A program made the position numbers and the translations under genes. Of a DNA stretch of 64,000 bases, positions 31,788-40,282 are shown in pieces. Source of the DNA: Nocardia acididurans (GTDB taxonomy: Bacteria > Actinomycetota > Actinomycetes > Mycobacteriales > Mycobacteriaceae); assembly GCF_016741815.1 (NCBI RefSeq), contig NZ_JAERRJ010000015.1, forward strand, positions 99,894 through 163,893, in the 5' to 3' direction. Within the stretch, counting starts at the first letter, position 1; each line of letters begins with the position of its first letter. The notes under the pieces were generated by a model, which had not been told where the DNA came from, searched no databases, and saw only the letters and a list, made by a program, of their open reading frames with translations.

Positions 31788-33005
31788 GTGTACGACCATC
31801 GCAAACTGGGCCGCGAACTCGGCCTGTTCGACACCGATCCGCTGATAGGCGCGGGCCTGCCCTACTGGCTGCCCGACGGCGCGACCGTGCGCCAGAGCCT
31901 GGAGGACTACATTCGCGCCGTCGAACGCCGGGCGGGCTACCGGCACGTCTATTCGCCGGTCCTGGGCAAGCGGGAACTCTACGAAATCTCCGGCCACTGG
32001 GCGCATTACGACGACGACATGTACCCGCCCATGGACGTGGGCGGCGAACAGGTGGTGCTGCGGCCGAGTCTGTGCCCGCATCACGCGCTCATGTACCGCG
32101 CCCGCTCGCACAGCTATCGGGAACTGCCACTGCGGATGGCCGAGCTCGGGGCCATGTATCGCTCCGAATTATCCGGTGTCCTGGGCGGATTGACCCGGGT
32201 CCGCTGTATCCATCTCAATGACGCCCACATCTTCTGCACCCTCGATCAGGTCGCGGACGAGGCCGCCGCCGCCCTGGAGCTGATCGGTTCCGCGCACCGG
32301 GCCATGGGTTTGCGCAATGCCCGCTACCGCCTGTCGCTGCCCGGCGCGAGTGGCAAATACGTTGCGGCGCCGGAGATGTGGCAGCAGGCCACCAGGATTC
32401 TGACCGAGGTGCTCGACAGGTCCGGGCTCGGCTACGAGGCGGCCGAGGGGGAGGCTGCCTTCTACGGTCCCAAGATCGATGTTCAGGTCACCGACCACGC
32501 GGGCCGTGAATCCACCCTGTCCACCGTGCAGGTCGACTTCTATCAGCCCCGGCAGTTCGATCTGCACTACATCGGCCCGGATGGCGGCAAGCATCGCCCG
32601 GTCATGGTGCACTGCAGCATCATCGGCAGCGTGGAGCGGGCCGTGGCCCAGCTGATCGAGGAGCACGGCGGCGCTTTCCCGGCCTGGCTGGCCCCGAATC
32701 AGATTGCGGTACTGCCGATTTCCGAGGCCGAGGAGGGCGCGGCCCGCGAGCTGCGGGACCGCTGTCTGCGGGCGGGCCTGCGCGCCGAGGTCCTGGACGC
32801 GGGATCCGGGAGCCTGGGCGCCCGGATCCGGGAGTCGCGGCTGGCGCCCTATCAGTTCGTCCTCGGACCCGCCGAGACCGCGAATGCCGAAGTGGCGGTG
32901 CGGCTTCGGGACGGCCGCAGACTGCCGCCGCAATCCGTGGACGCCGCGGTCGACCGGGTCCGCGCGGTGGTCGAGCAGTACGACACCCTGCTGTGGCCCG
33001 CCTGA
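31788..33005 (+). CDS. Short threonyl-tRNA synthetase paralogue lacking TGS and editing domains
   Basis: This 405-residue protein matches only the catalytic core and anticodon-binding domain of ThrRS, which is normally about 640-690 residues. Motif 2 is GAMYRSELSGVLGGLTRVR, motif 3 GSVERAVAQLIEEHGG with FPAWLAP. The zinc ligands are kept: Cys in LCPHH, His in NDAHIFC and His in VMVHCSIIGS. The normal Arg after the last His is Cys here. The N1/TGS and N2 editing domains are absent, so mischarged Ser-tRNA(Thr) would not be cleared in cis. It may replace ThrRS under threonine shortage or in the presence of an inhibitor. The GTG follows GGGAGGAG. Confidence 0.9.
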   Translation: MYDHRKLGRELGLFDTDPLIGAGLPYWLPDGATVRQSLEDYIRAVERRAGYRHVYSPVLGKRELYEISGHWAHYDDDMYPPMDVGGEQVVLRPSLCPHHALMYRARSHSYRELPLRMAELGAMYRSELSGVLGGLTRVRCIHLNDAHIFCTLDQVADEAAAALELIGSAHRAMGLRNARYRLSLPGASGKYVAAPEMWQQATRILTEVLDRSGLGYEAAEGEAAFYGPKIDVQVTDHAGRESTLSTVQVDFYQPRQFDLHYIGPDGGKHRPVMVHCSIIGSVERAVAQLIEEHGGAFPAWLAPNQIAVLPISEAEEGAARELRDRCLRAGLRAEVLDAGSGSLGARIRESRLAPYQFVLGPAETANAEVAVRLRDGRRLPPQSVDAAVDRVRAVVEQYDTLLWPA

Positions 33006-33022
33006 CGCGGACCCGGTGCTGA

Positions 33023-34261
33023 TCAGGCCGCGCCGGCCGTGCGCTCCTCCACCACGCCCGCCGGGCGGCGGGCGGCCTGCAGCACCAGGTGGAGCAGCGG
33101 CACCATGAAGGTCATGTCCACCGCGCTCCAGCCCACCGACATGCGGTTGTGCACGAAGCCCACCGAGACGCCCGAGCGCGGATCGGCCCAGCCCATCGAG
33201 CCGAACGCGCCCATGTGCCCGTAGCCGCGCGGTGCGCGCGGCGAGGGGAAGCTGTGGTAGCCGAGATGCCAGAACGGCACCAGCAGGCTGCGATCCAGCC
33301 GATAGGTGCGGATGCGTTCGAGCTCGCGAACGGTCTTGGCGGACAGGTACTTCCGGCCGTCCACGATGCCGTCGCAGGCGAGCGCGCCGTACATCTTGGC
33401 CAGCGCGGGCGCGGTGCACACCGCATTGCCGGCCGGGAGCGCGGTATTCAGAACCGTGGGCTGCTCCCCGCGGAAGATGCCCTCCAGTCCGGGCACGTAG
33501 ATCGATGCGATGGGGGAGCGCACGGTCTGCGGCAGGCGGAAGGCCGCCGCCGCGATCGGCCCCGGAATGCTGCGGTTCGCCAGGGTTTTCACCGATCCGA
33601 CCAGATCCGCGCCGAGGGTGCGCGCACCGGCGGGCGGGCGGCCCAGATGGATGCCGTCCACCCCGAGCGGTTCGGCGATCTCGGTCCGGTACAGCTCGGT
33701 CATATCCTTGCCGGTGATGGCGCGGCCGAGCCCGGCCATCAGCCAGCCGATGGTGAGCGCGTGATAGATCGGTTTGCCCAGCAGGTGATCGGGTTTCGCG
33801 GCCGCGAGCCGCTCCTCCATGAGCCGGTGGTCGAGCACCTCGGCGGGGGTCGACGCGGGCAGCGCCGACAGCCCGGCCCGATGGCTCAGCATCGTCTCGA
33901 CCGTGATCGACTTCTTCCCGTTGGCCCCGAACTCCGGCCAGTACTCCGCGACCGGGGCCTGGTAGTCGAGCAGACCGCGATCCGCGAGCCGGTGCAGCAC
34001 GGTGGCTGAGACGCCCTTCGAGGCGGAGTAGATCATGGCCCCGGTGTCCCCGGTCCACGGCGTGCCCGCGGCGTCGGCCGCACCGCCCCACACGTCCACG
34101 ACCCGGTCTCCGCGCAGGTAGACCGACAGTCCGGCGCCGTTGCCCGGGCGCTCGGCGAAGAAGCGGGCGAAATATTTTACGGCCGAGGCGAATCGGGGGT
34201 CGGTGCTGCCGCTGACCCCGCTCGGCAGATCGACGTCGACGGCGAATCTGGAGGTTCTCAT
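33023..34261 (-). CDS. Beta-lactamase-family serine hydrolase (esterase EstB/LipL type)
   Basis: This 412-residue protein belongs to the PF00144 serine hydrolases. The SxxK motif is SASK (Ser79, Lys82), and a Tyr in IYHALTIGWLMAGLG is in the expected place for the second motif. No signal peptide is seen, so it is probably cytoplasmic or cell-associated, like mycobacterial LipE/LipL-type esterases. TACCGT lies 6 nt before the ATG on the minus strand (34268-34273), with TTGTTC 18 bp further upstream, so a leaderless start is likely. Dyads just upstream may bind the TetR regulator encoded next to it. The substrate is unknown. Confidence 0.88.
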   Translation of the reverse strand: MRTSRFAVDVDLPSGVSGSTDPRFASAVKYFARFFAERPGNGAGLSVYLRGDRVVDVWGGAADAAGTPWTGDTGAMIYSASKGVSATVLHRLADRGLLDYQAPVAEYWPEFGANGKKSITVETMLSHRAGLSALPASTPAEVLDHRLMEERLAAAKPDHLLGKPIYHALTIGWLMAGLGRAITGKDMTELYRTEIAEPLGVDGIHLGRPPAGARTLGADLVGSVKTLANRSIPGPIAAAAFRLPQTVRSPIASIYVPGLEGIFRGEQPTVLNTALPAGNAVCTAPALAKMYGALACDGIVDGRKYLSAKTVRELERIRTYRLDRSLLVPFWHLGYHSFPSPRAPRGYGHMGAFGSMGWADPRSGVSVGFVHNRMSVGWSAVDMTFMVPLLHLVLQAARRPAGVVEERTAGAA

Positions 34262-34300
34262 CCATCAACGGTAGACAGCCCATATTACTGCGAACAAGAA

Positions 34301-34339
34301 TTGTCTCAGACAAAGTGGAAAATTTGTCCGGTGCACAAA
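34301..34339. promoter_or_regulatory. Operator-like dyads upstream of the serine hydrolase
   Basis: A perfect dyad TTGTC-TCA-GACAA (34301-34313) and a second, TTTGT-N7-ACAAA (34323-34339), lie just upstream of the hydrolase promoter, in the gap to the TetR gene. They are natural candidates for control by that TetR protein. Binding is inferred. Confidence 0.55.
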
Positions 34340-34366
34340 CTCGGGCGGTTCATATTGTTGGACAGG

Positions 34367-34996
34367 TCAGTCCAGTTTGTTACTTCTGCCAGGATCCAGG
34401 GCCAGCCCCGAGATGAGCTGCTCGATGACCGCGCGCAGGGCGGCGGTATCGGCCTCGGTCTCATCGGAGTTCGCCAGGTACTGGGCGGCCTCGTCGAGTG
34501 CGCCCACCAGCACCAGCGCCAGCGGCCGCACGGGCTGGCGGCGGATGCGCCCCGCCGCGATGGCTCCCGTCAGCGCGTTCTCCACCAACCCGATGGTGTG
34601 CCGTAACTCGATCTCGCGCCAGCGTTTCCAGCCCAGCACCGCCGGGCCGTCCAGCAGTGCGATGCGCCGGACCTCCGGGGCGGTCGAGGCCTGCAGCCAG
34701 GCCAGGCAGCCGACGGTCAGGCTCTCCAGCGGATCGGCGGCCCGCGCGGCGGCGACGGCGGAGCCGATCACCTGCACCAGGCTCTGCTCCAGGTCCTCGA
34801 AGACCGCCTCGAACAGCTCCCGCTTCTCGCTGAACTGGTGGTAGAGCGCGCCCCGGCTGACTCCCGCCGCCTCGGCCACCGCGATCGTGCTCACCGCGCC
34901 GTATCCGTGGTGCCCGAACAGATCTCGCGCCGCGCGGATCACCGCGGTGCGGGTGGAGGCAGAGCGTTCGGCTTGGGTGCGGCGGTCAGCGTTCAT
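34367..34996 (-). CDS. TetR-family transcriptional regulator
   Basis: This 209-residue regulator has a standard N-terminal helix-turn-helix (RTAVIRAARDLFGHHGYGAV, STIAVAEAAGVSRGALYHQF) and a C-terminal helical ligand domain (WKRWREIELRHTIGLVENAL). The ligand is unknown. An upstream frame extension is rejected in favour of MNADRRTQAERSASTR. It lies between the serine hydrolase (same strand, downstream) and the SnoaL-like gene (divergent), with dyad sequences in both gaps, so it may control both. Such regulators usually repress and respond to a substrate of the controlled enzyme. Confidence 0.92.
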   Translation of the reverse strand: MNADRRTQAERSASTRTAVIRAARDLFGHHGYGAVSTIAVAEAAGVSRGALYHQFSEKRELFEAVFEDLEQSLVQVIGSAVAAARAADPLESLTVGCLAWLQASTAPEVRRIALLDGPAVLGWKRWREIELRHTIGLVENALTGAIAAGRIRRQPVRPLALVLVGALDEAAQYLANSDETEADTAALRAVIEQLISGLALDPGRSNKLD

Positions 34997-35083
34997 GGCG
35001 ACGTCGAAGTCTAGGGCAGATACGAATCCGGCTGCGATTCGAGGCATTTCGGCGCGGGCTTCGTGCGACAATCGAGCAGGAAC

Positions 35084-35104
35084 ATACAGTCAACCTGTTT
35101 GTAT
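35084..35104. promoter_or_regulatory. Imperfect dyad in the tetR-SnoaL divergent region
   Basis: The 21-bp segment starts ATACAG, has a TCAAC centre and ends CTGTTTGTAT; ACAG and CTGT are complementary arms. It lies in the 141-bp gap between divergent genes, close to where a -35 box would be. It is a candidate site for the adjacent TetR regulator. Confidence 0.5.
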
Positions 35105-35137
35105 CTTGATTATCGTCTCTTGGAAAGACTTCGCATC

Positions 35138-35533
35138 ATGTCCGAAAGCACCAGGGAACTCTTCGAGCGCTATCACGCCTGCTGGGCCGACCACGCGCCC
35201 GACCGCATCGTCGAATTGCACACCCCCGACTCGGTTTTCCACCTGCACTCCGGCCGGGAACCCGCCCGCGGGCGCGAGGAGATCCGGGCGGCCGCCGCCG
35301 AAACCTTCGCCCTCGTACCGGACCTGAAGTTCGCGCTGGTGAATCTGCGTGTGGGCGAGGATTTCTGGGTCGTGCAGTGGAACCTCACGGGCACGTCGAT
35401 CACCGGCGCGGCCGTCGATGTCGATCTCGCCGATGTGGTGTTCGTGGAGAACGGCGCGGTCAAGGAGAAGCACTCCTATGTGGACGGCGTGGCCATGCAG
35501 GCCGCCATGTCCGCACCGGCCGAGATCGCCTGA
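35138..35533 (+). CDS. SnoaL-like / NTF2-fold protein
   Basis: This 131-residue protein has the SnoaL-like NTF2 fold pattern: RELFERYHACWADHAPDRIV, then VFHLHSGREPARGREEIRAA, VPDLKFALVNLRVGEDFWVV and VFVENGAVKEKHSYVDGVAM. Members act as small cyclases, isomerases or carriers, and many have no known activity. The ATG follows GGAAAG; an upstream extension is rejected. It is divergent from the TetR gene and probably part of its regulon. No catalytic residues can be named with confidence. Confidence 0.85.
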   Translation: MSESTRELFERYHACWADHAPDRIVELHTPDSVFHLHSGREPARGREEIRAAAAETFALVPDLKFALVNLRVGEDFWVVQWNLTGTSITGAAVDVDLADVVFVENGAVKEKHSYVDGVAMQAAMSAPAEIA

Positions 35534-35704
35534 GCAGGCAGTAAATACGGCATACAACCCGAATCGGACATCGGGCCCGCGTGTATACGCGGGCCCGAGC
35601 CGTCCGCATCGGATTTCCCGGCATGTGACACCACCATCTCGCCTACGCTTTGAGGAGGAAACCGGCAGAGCGCGGGGGCTCTGAATCGAGGTGAGGAGGT
35701 CGGC

Positions 35705-37879
35705 GTGGCCGGCCACGCGGACAACGACTCGCCGACCTCGCGCATCGGGGACGCGCGGGTCGTGCGCGAGGTTTTCGAGGCCATGCCGTTCATGCTGTTC
35801 GGCCTCGAGGGGCCGGACCACACGTGCACGGCGGTCAACGCGGCCTTCCGGAAGATGACCGGCAGAACCGAACTTCTCGGCAGGCCGATCCGCGAAGTGG
35901 TGCCCGAAGCCGCGGGGCAGCAGGTGTTCGCCGTGCTCGACCGCGTCTACACCACAGGCGAGCCGGAGGCCGCGCGCGAGTGGCGGGTACAGGTGGATCG
36001 CTCGGGCACCGGCATACTCGAGGAAGTCTTCGTGGACTTCATGGTCACGCCGAAATCGACCGGGCGCGGCGAGATCACCGGGCTGCTCGTGGCCGCCATC
36101 GACGTCACCGCGCGGGTGCGGCAGCGCCAAGCCGAGCAACGGCGCGCCGCGGAGGCCGAACAGCGCTATCGGGCCGTGCGCGATGTCGTGGCCGAACTGC
36201 AGAACGCCCTGCTGCCCCGGGGCCTTCCGATCCTGCCCGGCACCCATATCGCCGCCCGCTACCTCGTCGCGGGGCGGGATCAGGCGGCGGGCGGGGACTG
36301 GTTCGACGCCGTCGTCCTGCCCGACGGCTGGGTCGCCCTCATCGTCGGCGACGTGGTCGGCCACGGGGTGGCCGCATCGGCGGCCATGGGCCGGCTGCGC
36401 GCCGTTCTCGACGAAGCCCTGATCAGCGCCCCCGACGTGGAAACCGCTCTGGCGCGGGCGGATTCGTACGCGGCCGCCGACCCCGCCCTGCGTGCGGCGA
36501 CCCTCGCGGTGGTGGTCCTCGATCCGATCGGCGGCGGCTTCCGGTACGCGACCCTCGGGCATCCGCCACCGCTGATCGTCGGCGCCGGCGGGGCTGCCCG
36601 CTTCCTGGAGCCCACCGGCGACGGCCCCCTCGGTCTCGGCGCGAAACCGCGGTGGGACAGCTGGTTCGGGCCCGATGCGCGGCCCGGCGTGCGCGGCCCG
36701 CTGGGGTACGTCCCGAAAATCAAGGGGGAGAGCCGCTTCGGGTTCGGCGCGCTGTCGGGCGTGGGCGGGCTCATCGGCACGGGGGCCGCGTCCGGCGTGG
36801 GCGGGCGGGCCGGAGCGGGGGCCAAACCGCTGCTGATCTCGGACACCTTGGCCGTCGGGGAGACGGTGCTGCTCTACAGCGATGGATTGGTGGAGCGGCC
36901 GGGCCGCCCGCTGTCCGACGGTTTGGCCGAGCTGGCGCAGGTGGCCGCGGACGCGGCGGCGAACCGGGTGTTTCCGCGTGGGGCCGCGCCGACCCCGGCC
37001 GAGCGGGTGTGCCAGCTGACCGTGGAGCTGCTCACCCGCCGCGGCTACGACGACGATGTCACCACCCTCGCGGCGCAGCGCCTGACCGCTCCGGCCGCGG
37101 CGCTGGTGGTGGATCTGGACGACGGCTACGCGGGCGTCTCGCGGACCCGGCACGAATTCTCCGACTGGCTGGACGAATTCGGCGTCCTGGACGACACCCG
37201 CTCCACCCTGGAGCTGGCCGTCGACGAGGTGGTGACCAATGCCGTCGAGCACGCGTACCGCCCCGGGCGGCCGGGCCCGGTGCGGGTCGAGGCCGGTCTG
37301 CTCGAGGATGGCGTGCTCCAGGTCCGGGTGATCGACCAGGGCCGCTGGCGGGAGCCGGATCCGGTCGACACCTCCCGGGGGCTGGGCCTGGTGGTGGTCG
37401 AGCAACTCGTCGACGAACTGCGGGTGGCTCATCCGCCGCAGGATGCCGCCGACCCGCGCGGCTCCCGGGGCACGGTGGTGACGCTGCGGCATCGCCTGCA
37501 CCGGCTGGCCATGCTGGCCTCCGACACCGTCGCCGTGCCGGTGCCCAACGGTGAGCGCCCGGTCTTCACCACCGTGGTCGATACGCTCGCCACCCAGCCG
37601 CTGCTGTCGGTGCGCGGTCCGATCGATGTCACCACCGTCGAGGAGTTCTCCCGCCGCATGCTCACCGCCTGCCGCGGCGGCGTCCTCGACCTGACCGTCG
37701 ATCTCACCGAGGCCACCCTGCTCGCCAGCGTCGGCGTGCGCGCCCTGCACAATCTCCGCGAACAGATGGCCGCCCACCAGCAGCGCCTCACCCTGATCGC
37801 CGCCCCGGACAGCCTCGCCCACACAGTCCTTGCGCTGGTTGGCCTTTCACACCTGCCGAGCATCGACGCGCGCCGCTGA
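35705..37879 (+). CDS. PAS / PP2C (SpoIIE-type) phosphatase / anti-sigma kinase / STAS multidomain regulator
   Basis: This 724-residue protein combines four domains in the order of M. tuberculosis Rv1364c. A PAS domain occupies about residues 20-135. A PP2C/SpoIIE phosphatase runs from about 155 to 450, with GGDWFDA, GDVVGHGVAASAAMG, LLYSDGLVE and DDDVTTLA keeping the metal-binding Asp residues. A Gly-rich insert sits at about 325-375. A HATPase anti-sigma kinase-like domain follows (about 465-590, VDEVVTNAVEHAY, RGLGLVVVEQL), then a C-terminal STAS domain (about 615-724). It probably regulates a SigF-type partner-switching pathway. No sigma factor gene is nearby. GTG follows GAGGAGG. Confidence 0.93.
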   Translation: MAGHADNDSPTSRIGDARVVREVFEAMPFMLFGLEGPDHTCTAVNAAFRKMTGRTELLGRPIREVVPEAAGQQVFAVLDRVYTTGEPEAAREWRVQVDRSGTGILEEVFVDFMVTPKSTGRGEITGLLVAAIDVTARVRQRQAEQRRAAEAEQRYRAVRDVVAELQNALLPRGLPILPGTHIAARYLVAGRDQAAGGDWFDAVVLPDGWVALIVGDVVGHGVAASAAMGRLRAVLDEALISAPDVETALARADSYAAADPALRAATLAVVVLDPIGGGFRYATLGHPPPLIVGAGGAARFLEPTGDGPLGLGAKPRWDSWFGPDARPGVRGPLGYVPKIKGESRFGFGALSGVGGLIGTGAASGVGGRAGAGAKPLLISDTLAVGETVLLYSDGLVERPGRPLSDGLAELAQVAADAAANRVFPRGAAPTPAERVCQLTVELLTRRGYDDDVTTLAAQRLTAPAAALVVDLDDGYAGVSRTRHEFSDWLDEFGVLDDTRSTLELAVDEVVTNAVEHAYRPGRPGPVRVEAGLLEDGVLQVRVIDQGRWREPDPVDTSRGLGLVVVEQLVDELRVAHPPQDAADPRGSRGTVVTLRHRLHRLAMLASDTVAVPVPNGERPVFTTVVDTLATQPLLSVRGPIDVTTVEEFSRRMLTACRGGVLDLTVDLTEATLLASVGVRALHNLREQMAAHQQRLTLIAAPDSLAHTVLALVGLSHLPSIDARR

Positions 37880-37957
37880 CACCCGGCCGCACCGCAAGAT
37901 CCGGTCCTCGCGCCGCGGCGATGAACCGCGTCGGGGAAGTGGGCTGCCGCGCAGTGG

Positions 37958-37993
37958 AATTCGGGCCCCGCACCGAGGTGCGGAGCCCGAATT
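37958..37993. terminator. Bidirectional hairpin terminator
   Basis: AATTCGGGCCCCGCACC (37958-37974) pairs with 37977-37993 with a single mismatch. It lies between the convergent regulator gene and pfkA. Confidence 0.75.
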
Positions 37994-38017
37994 GCCGTGT
38001 GGCTCAGTGACTGTGGC

Positions 38018-39049
38018 TCAGCCGAAGAAGGCGGCGGCCTCGCGGTAGCGGTCCTGGGGGACCAGCTTCAATTGCTTGGTGGCCTCCGACAGCGGGACCA
38101 GGGCGATGTCGTTGCCGTGCAGGGCGACCATCTGGCCGAACTGCCCGGCGTGCACGGCCTCGGCGGCGTGAACTCCGAAGCGGGTGGCCAGGACTCGGTC
38201 GTAGGGGGTCGGGGTGCCGCCGCGCTGGACGTGGCCCAGGACGGTCACACGGACCTCCTTGCCGATACGCCGTTCGATCTCGGGGGCGAGCTGCTGGGCG
38301 ACGCCGGTGAAGCGGACATGGCCGAATTCGTCGATGCCGCCGTCGCGCAGCGTCATGGATTTCGGATCCGGGTGCGCGCCTTCGGCGACCACGCAGATGA
38401 AGTGCGAATCTCCGCGCTGGAAGCGGCGTTTCACCATGGCGCAGACTTCGTCCACGTCGAAGGGCACCTCGGGCACCAGGGTCAGGTGCGCGCCGGAGGC
38501 GATACCGGAGTTGATGGCGATCCAACCGGCGTGGCGGCCCATCACCTCGACCAGCATGACGCGCTGATGCGATTCGGCGGTGGTGTGCAGCCGGTCGATG
38601 GCCTCGGTGGCGATGGAGACCGCGGTGTCGTGGCCGAAAGTGGTGTCGGTGCAGTCGATGTCGTTGTCGATGGTCTTCGGCACGCCGACCACCGGCACGC
38701 CTTCGTCGGCGAGCCAGCTGGCCGCGGTGAGCGTGCCCTCGCCGCCGATCGGGATGAGGGCGTCGATGCCGTTGTCGTCGAGGGTCTGCTTGATGCGGGG
38801 GAGCCCCTCGCGCAGCACGTCCGGGTTGGTGCGGGCGGTGCCGAGCATGGTGCCGCCCTTGGTGAGCAGGCGGTCGGTGCGGTCGTTGTTGAGGATCTGG
38901 ATCTTGCGATCCTCGAGTAGGCCGCGCCAGCCGTCCTGGAAGCCGACGATCGCGTCCCCCCAGCGCCCGTTCGCGGTGCGAACGACGGCACGGATCACGG
39001 CATTCAGGCCTGGGCAGTCCCCGCCTCCGGTCAGAACTCCGATACGCAT
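38018..39049 (-). CDS. pfkA: 6-phosphofructokinase PfkA
   Basis: PfkA phosphorylates fructose 6-phosphate in glycolysis. The 343-residue length equals that of the mycobacterial enzyme. It shows GVLTGGGDCPGLNAVIR, IPIGGEGTLTAA with Gly at the position that favours ATP over pyrophosphate, PKTIDNDIDCTD, and LGHVQRGGTPTPYDR. The ATG at 39049 is chosen; an ATG three codons earlier is possible. In mycobacteria pfkA lies between gatA and gatB in the same direction. Here it keeps that place in order but is on the opposite strand and flanked by accessory blocks, so rearrangement is likely. Confidence 0.96.
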   Translation of the reverse strand: MRIGVLTGGGDCPGLNAVIRAVVRTANGRWGDAIVGFQDGWRGLLEDRKIQILNNDRTDRLLTKGGTMLGTARTNPDVLREGLPRIKQTLDDNGIDALIPIGGEGTLTAASWLADEGVPVVGVPKTIDNDIDCTDTTFGHDTAVSIATEAIDRLHTTAESHQRVMLVEVMGRHAGWIAINSGIASGAHLTLVPEVPFDVDEVCAMVKRRFQRGDSHFICVVAEGAHPDPKSMTLRDGGIDEFGHVRFTGVAQQLAPEIERRIGKEVRVTVLGHVQRGGTPTPYDRVLATRFGVHAAEAVHAGQFGQMVALHGNDIALVPLSEATKQLKLVPQDRYREAAAFFG

Positions 39050-39197
39050 GGCCACCATCTTGCCAGTCCCGCCCAGCCGTGACATTAGCGCCCGGTTTCC
39101 CCGCCGTTGCCGGTTCCGCACGCATGTCCGCGGTCGGGTGCCAGCCCGATTCCGGGGTCCCCGGCCCTTACGAGATCCGTTGTCCCGGGTCGCCCTG

Positions 39198-40100
39198 TCA
39201 GTGCGACCCGTTGCAGCTGCCGCCGCGCAGTTCGTCGAGGTGTTCGCTGATCAGCGTGGCCACCTTGGTGAGCATGACGGTGCCCTCGTCGAAGGAGCCC
39301 GAAGAGGGCTGGGCGGCAATCGCGATGGCGACCTGTCCGCCCGGTGCGGGAATCAGGCCGAACTGGCGCACCAGGTACTTGCCGTTGATGTCGGGACCCC
39401 AGCCGCCCTTGAACTCGGCGCCGTCGAGGGTCCCCAGTCCCCACCGCTGCCCGTAGCTGATCTTGCCCATGAGTCCGGTGACGGAATCCGCCTGTGGCAG
39501 GCACGGCAGTTTCGAGGCGAACCGCAGCTGATCCGACAGCGACCAATTGGCTTGCCCGAAGGGCGAATACTCCGCGCGCGTCCGGGTGGACGGCACCTTG
39601 GTGACAGCGTCCCCGCCCTCGCGCAGCACCGCTTCCACGGCCTGCGCCGCGACATCGGGCGTGCCGAGCGACTGCCAGAGCATATCCGCGGCCGAATTGT
39701 CGGAGTTGGTAATGGCGGAGTTGGCCGATCCGGTGTACCCCGAGTTCTCCCGCAGCGCGGCCAGTGTCAGCGGCACCTTGATGGTCGACCAGGCCGGGCC
39801 GGTACTCCAATTGCCGAAGGGCGTGATGCGATCCCCGCCGACCGCCACCATGGCCAGGCCGACCTCGCCGTTCAGCGTGGGCAGCAGCTCGTTCACGAAA
39901 TCGCCGGCGAGCGTGCCGGGCAGCGCGACGACGGTGCCGGGGCCGCCGGTGGTGGTGCCCGCGGCGGCGGGCGCGTCCGGTTCCAGGGGCGGCTGGCTAC
40001 CGCATCCGGCGAGTGCGCCCACCAGCAGCGCCACCGCGCCGCAGGCGGCCGCGCGTGTTAGTCGCCTCCGGGCAGCGGCCCGCGAAAACGGTGCGTCCAC
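39198..40100 (-). CDS. Lipoprotein with class-A beta-lactamase-like motifs (copy 2)
   Basis: This 300-residue protein has a lipoprotein signal (ACGAVALLVGALAGC, lipobox LAGC). It carries the beta-lactamase/DD-peptidase triad of motifs: STIK (AWSTIKVPLTLAAL), SDN (ITNSDNSAAD) and KGGWG in place of KTG. A clear ExxLN general-base motif was not found, so beta-lactam hydrolysis is doubtful; a peptidoglycan-binding or sensor role is possible. The GTG start (VDAPFSRAA) sits after GGAGG at a good distance. It is a paralogue of the next gene upstream, and its first codons and ribosome site are nearly identical to those of the kinase gene at 43016. Confidence 0.85.
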   Translation of the reverse strand: MDAPFSRAAARRRLTRAAACGAVALLVGALAGCGSQPPLEPDAPAAAGTTTGGPGTVVALPGTLAGDFVNELLPTLNGEVGLAMVAVGGDRITPFGNWSTGPAWSTIKVPLTLAALRENSGYTGSANSAITNSDNSAADMLWQSLGTPDVAAQAVEAVLREGGDAVTKVPSTRTRAEYSPFGQANWSLSDQLRFASKLPCLPQADSVTGLMGKISYGQRWGLGTLDGAEFKGGWGPDINGKYLVRQFGLIPAPGGQVAIAIAAQPSSGSFDEGTVMLTKVATLISEHLDELRGGSCNGSH

Positions 40101-40282
40101 CCCGTCTACCTCCAAATGTCCCCGGATGCCGGTAAGTCCCTGTTCCTAGCGGACACACCTGAAACCCGTCAATTCGCATGGATTGTTATGGGTTCCGGCG
40201 TCGGGGTCAAACGCGGTGCGTATGGCCATTTTTCGCGGGTGCTGTCCGATATGTGCCGCGAAATCCGTGCGGGACAGCGGGT

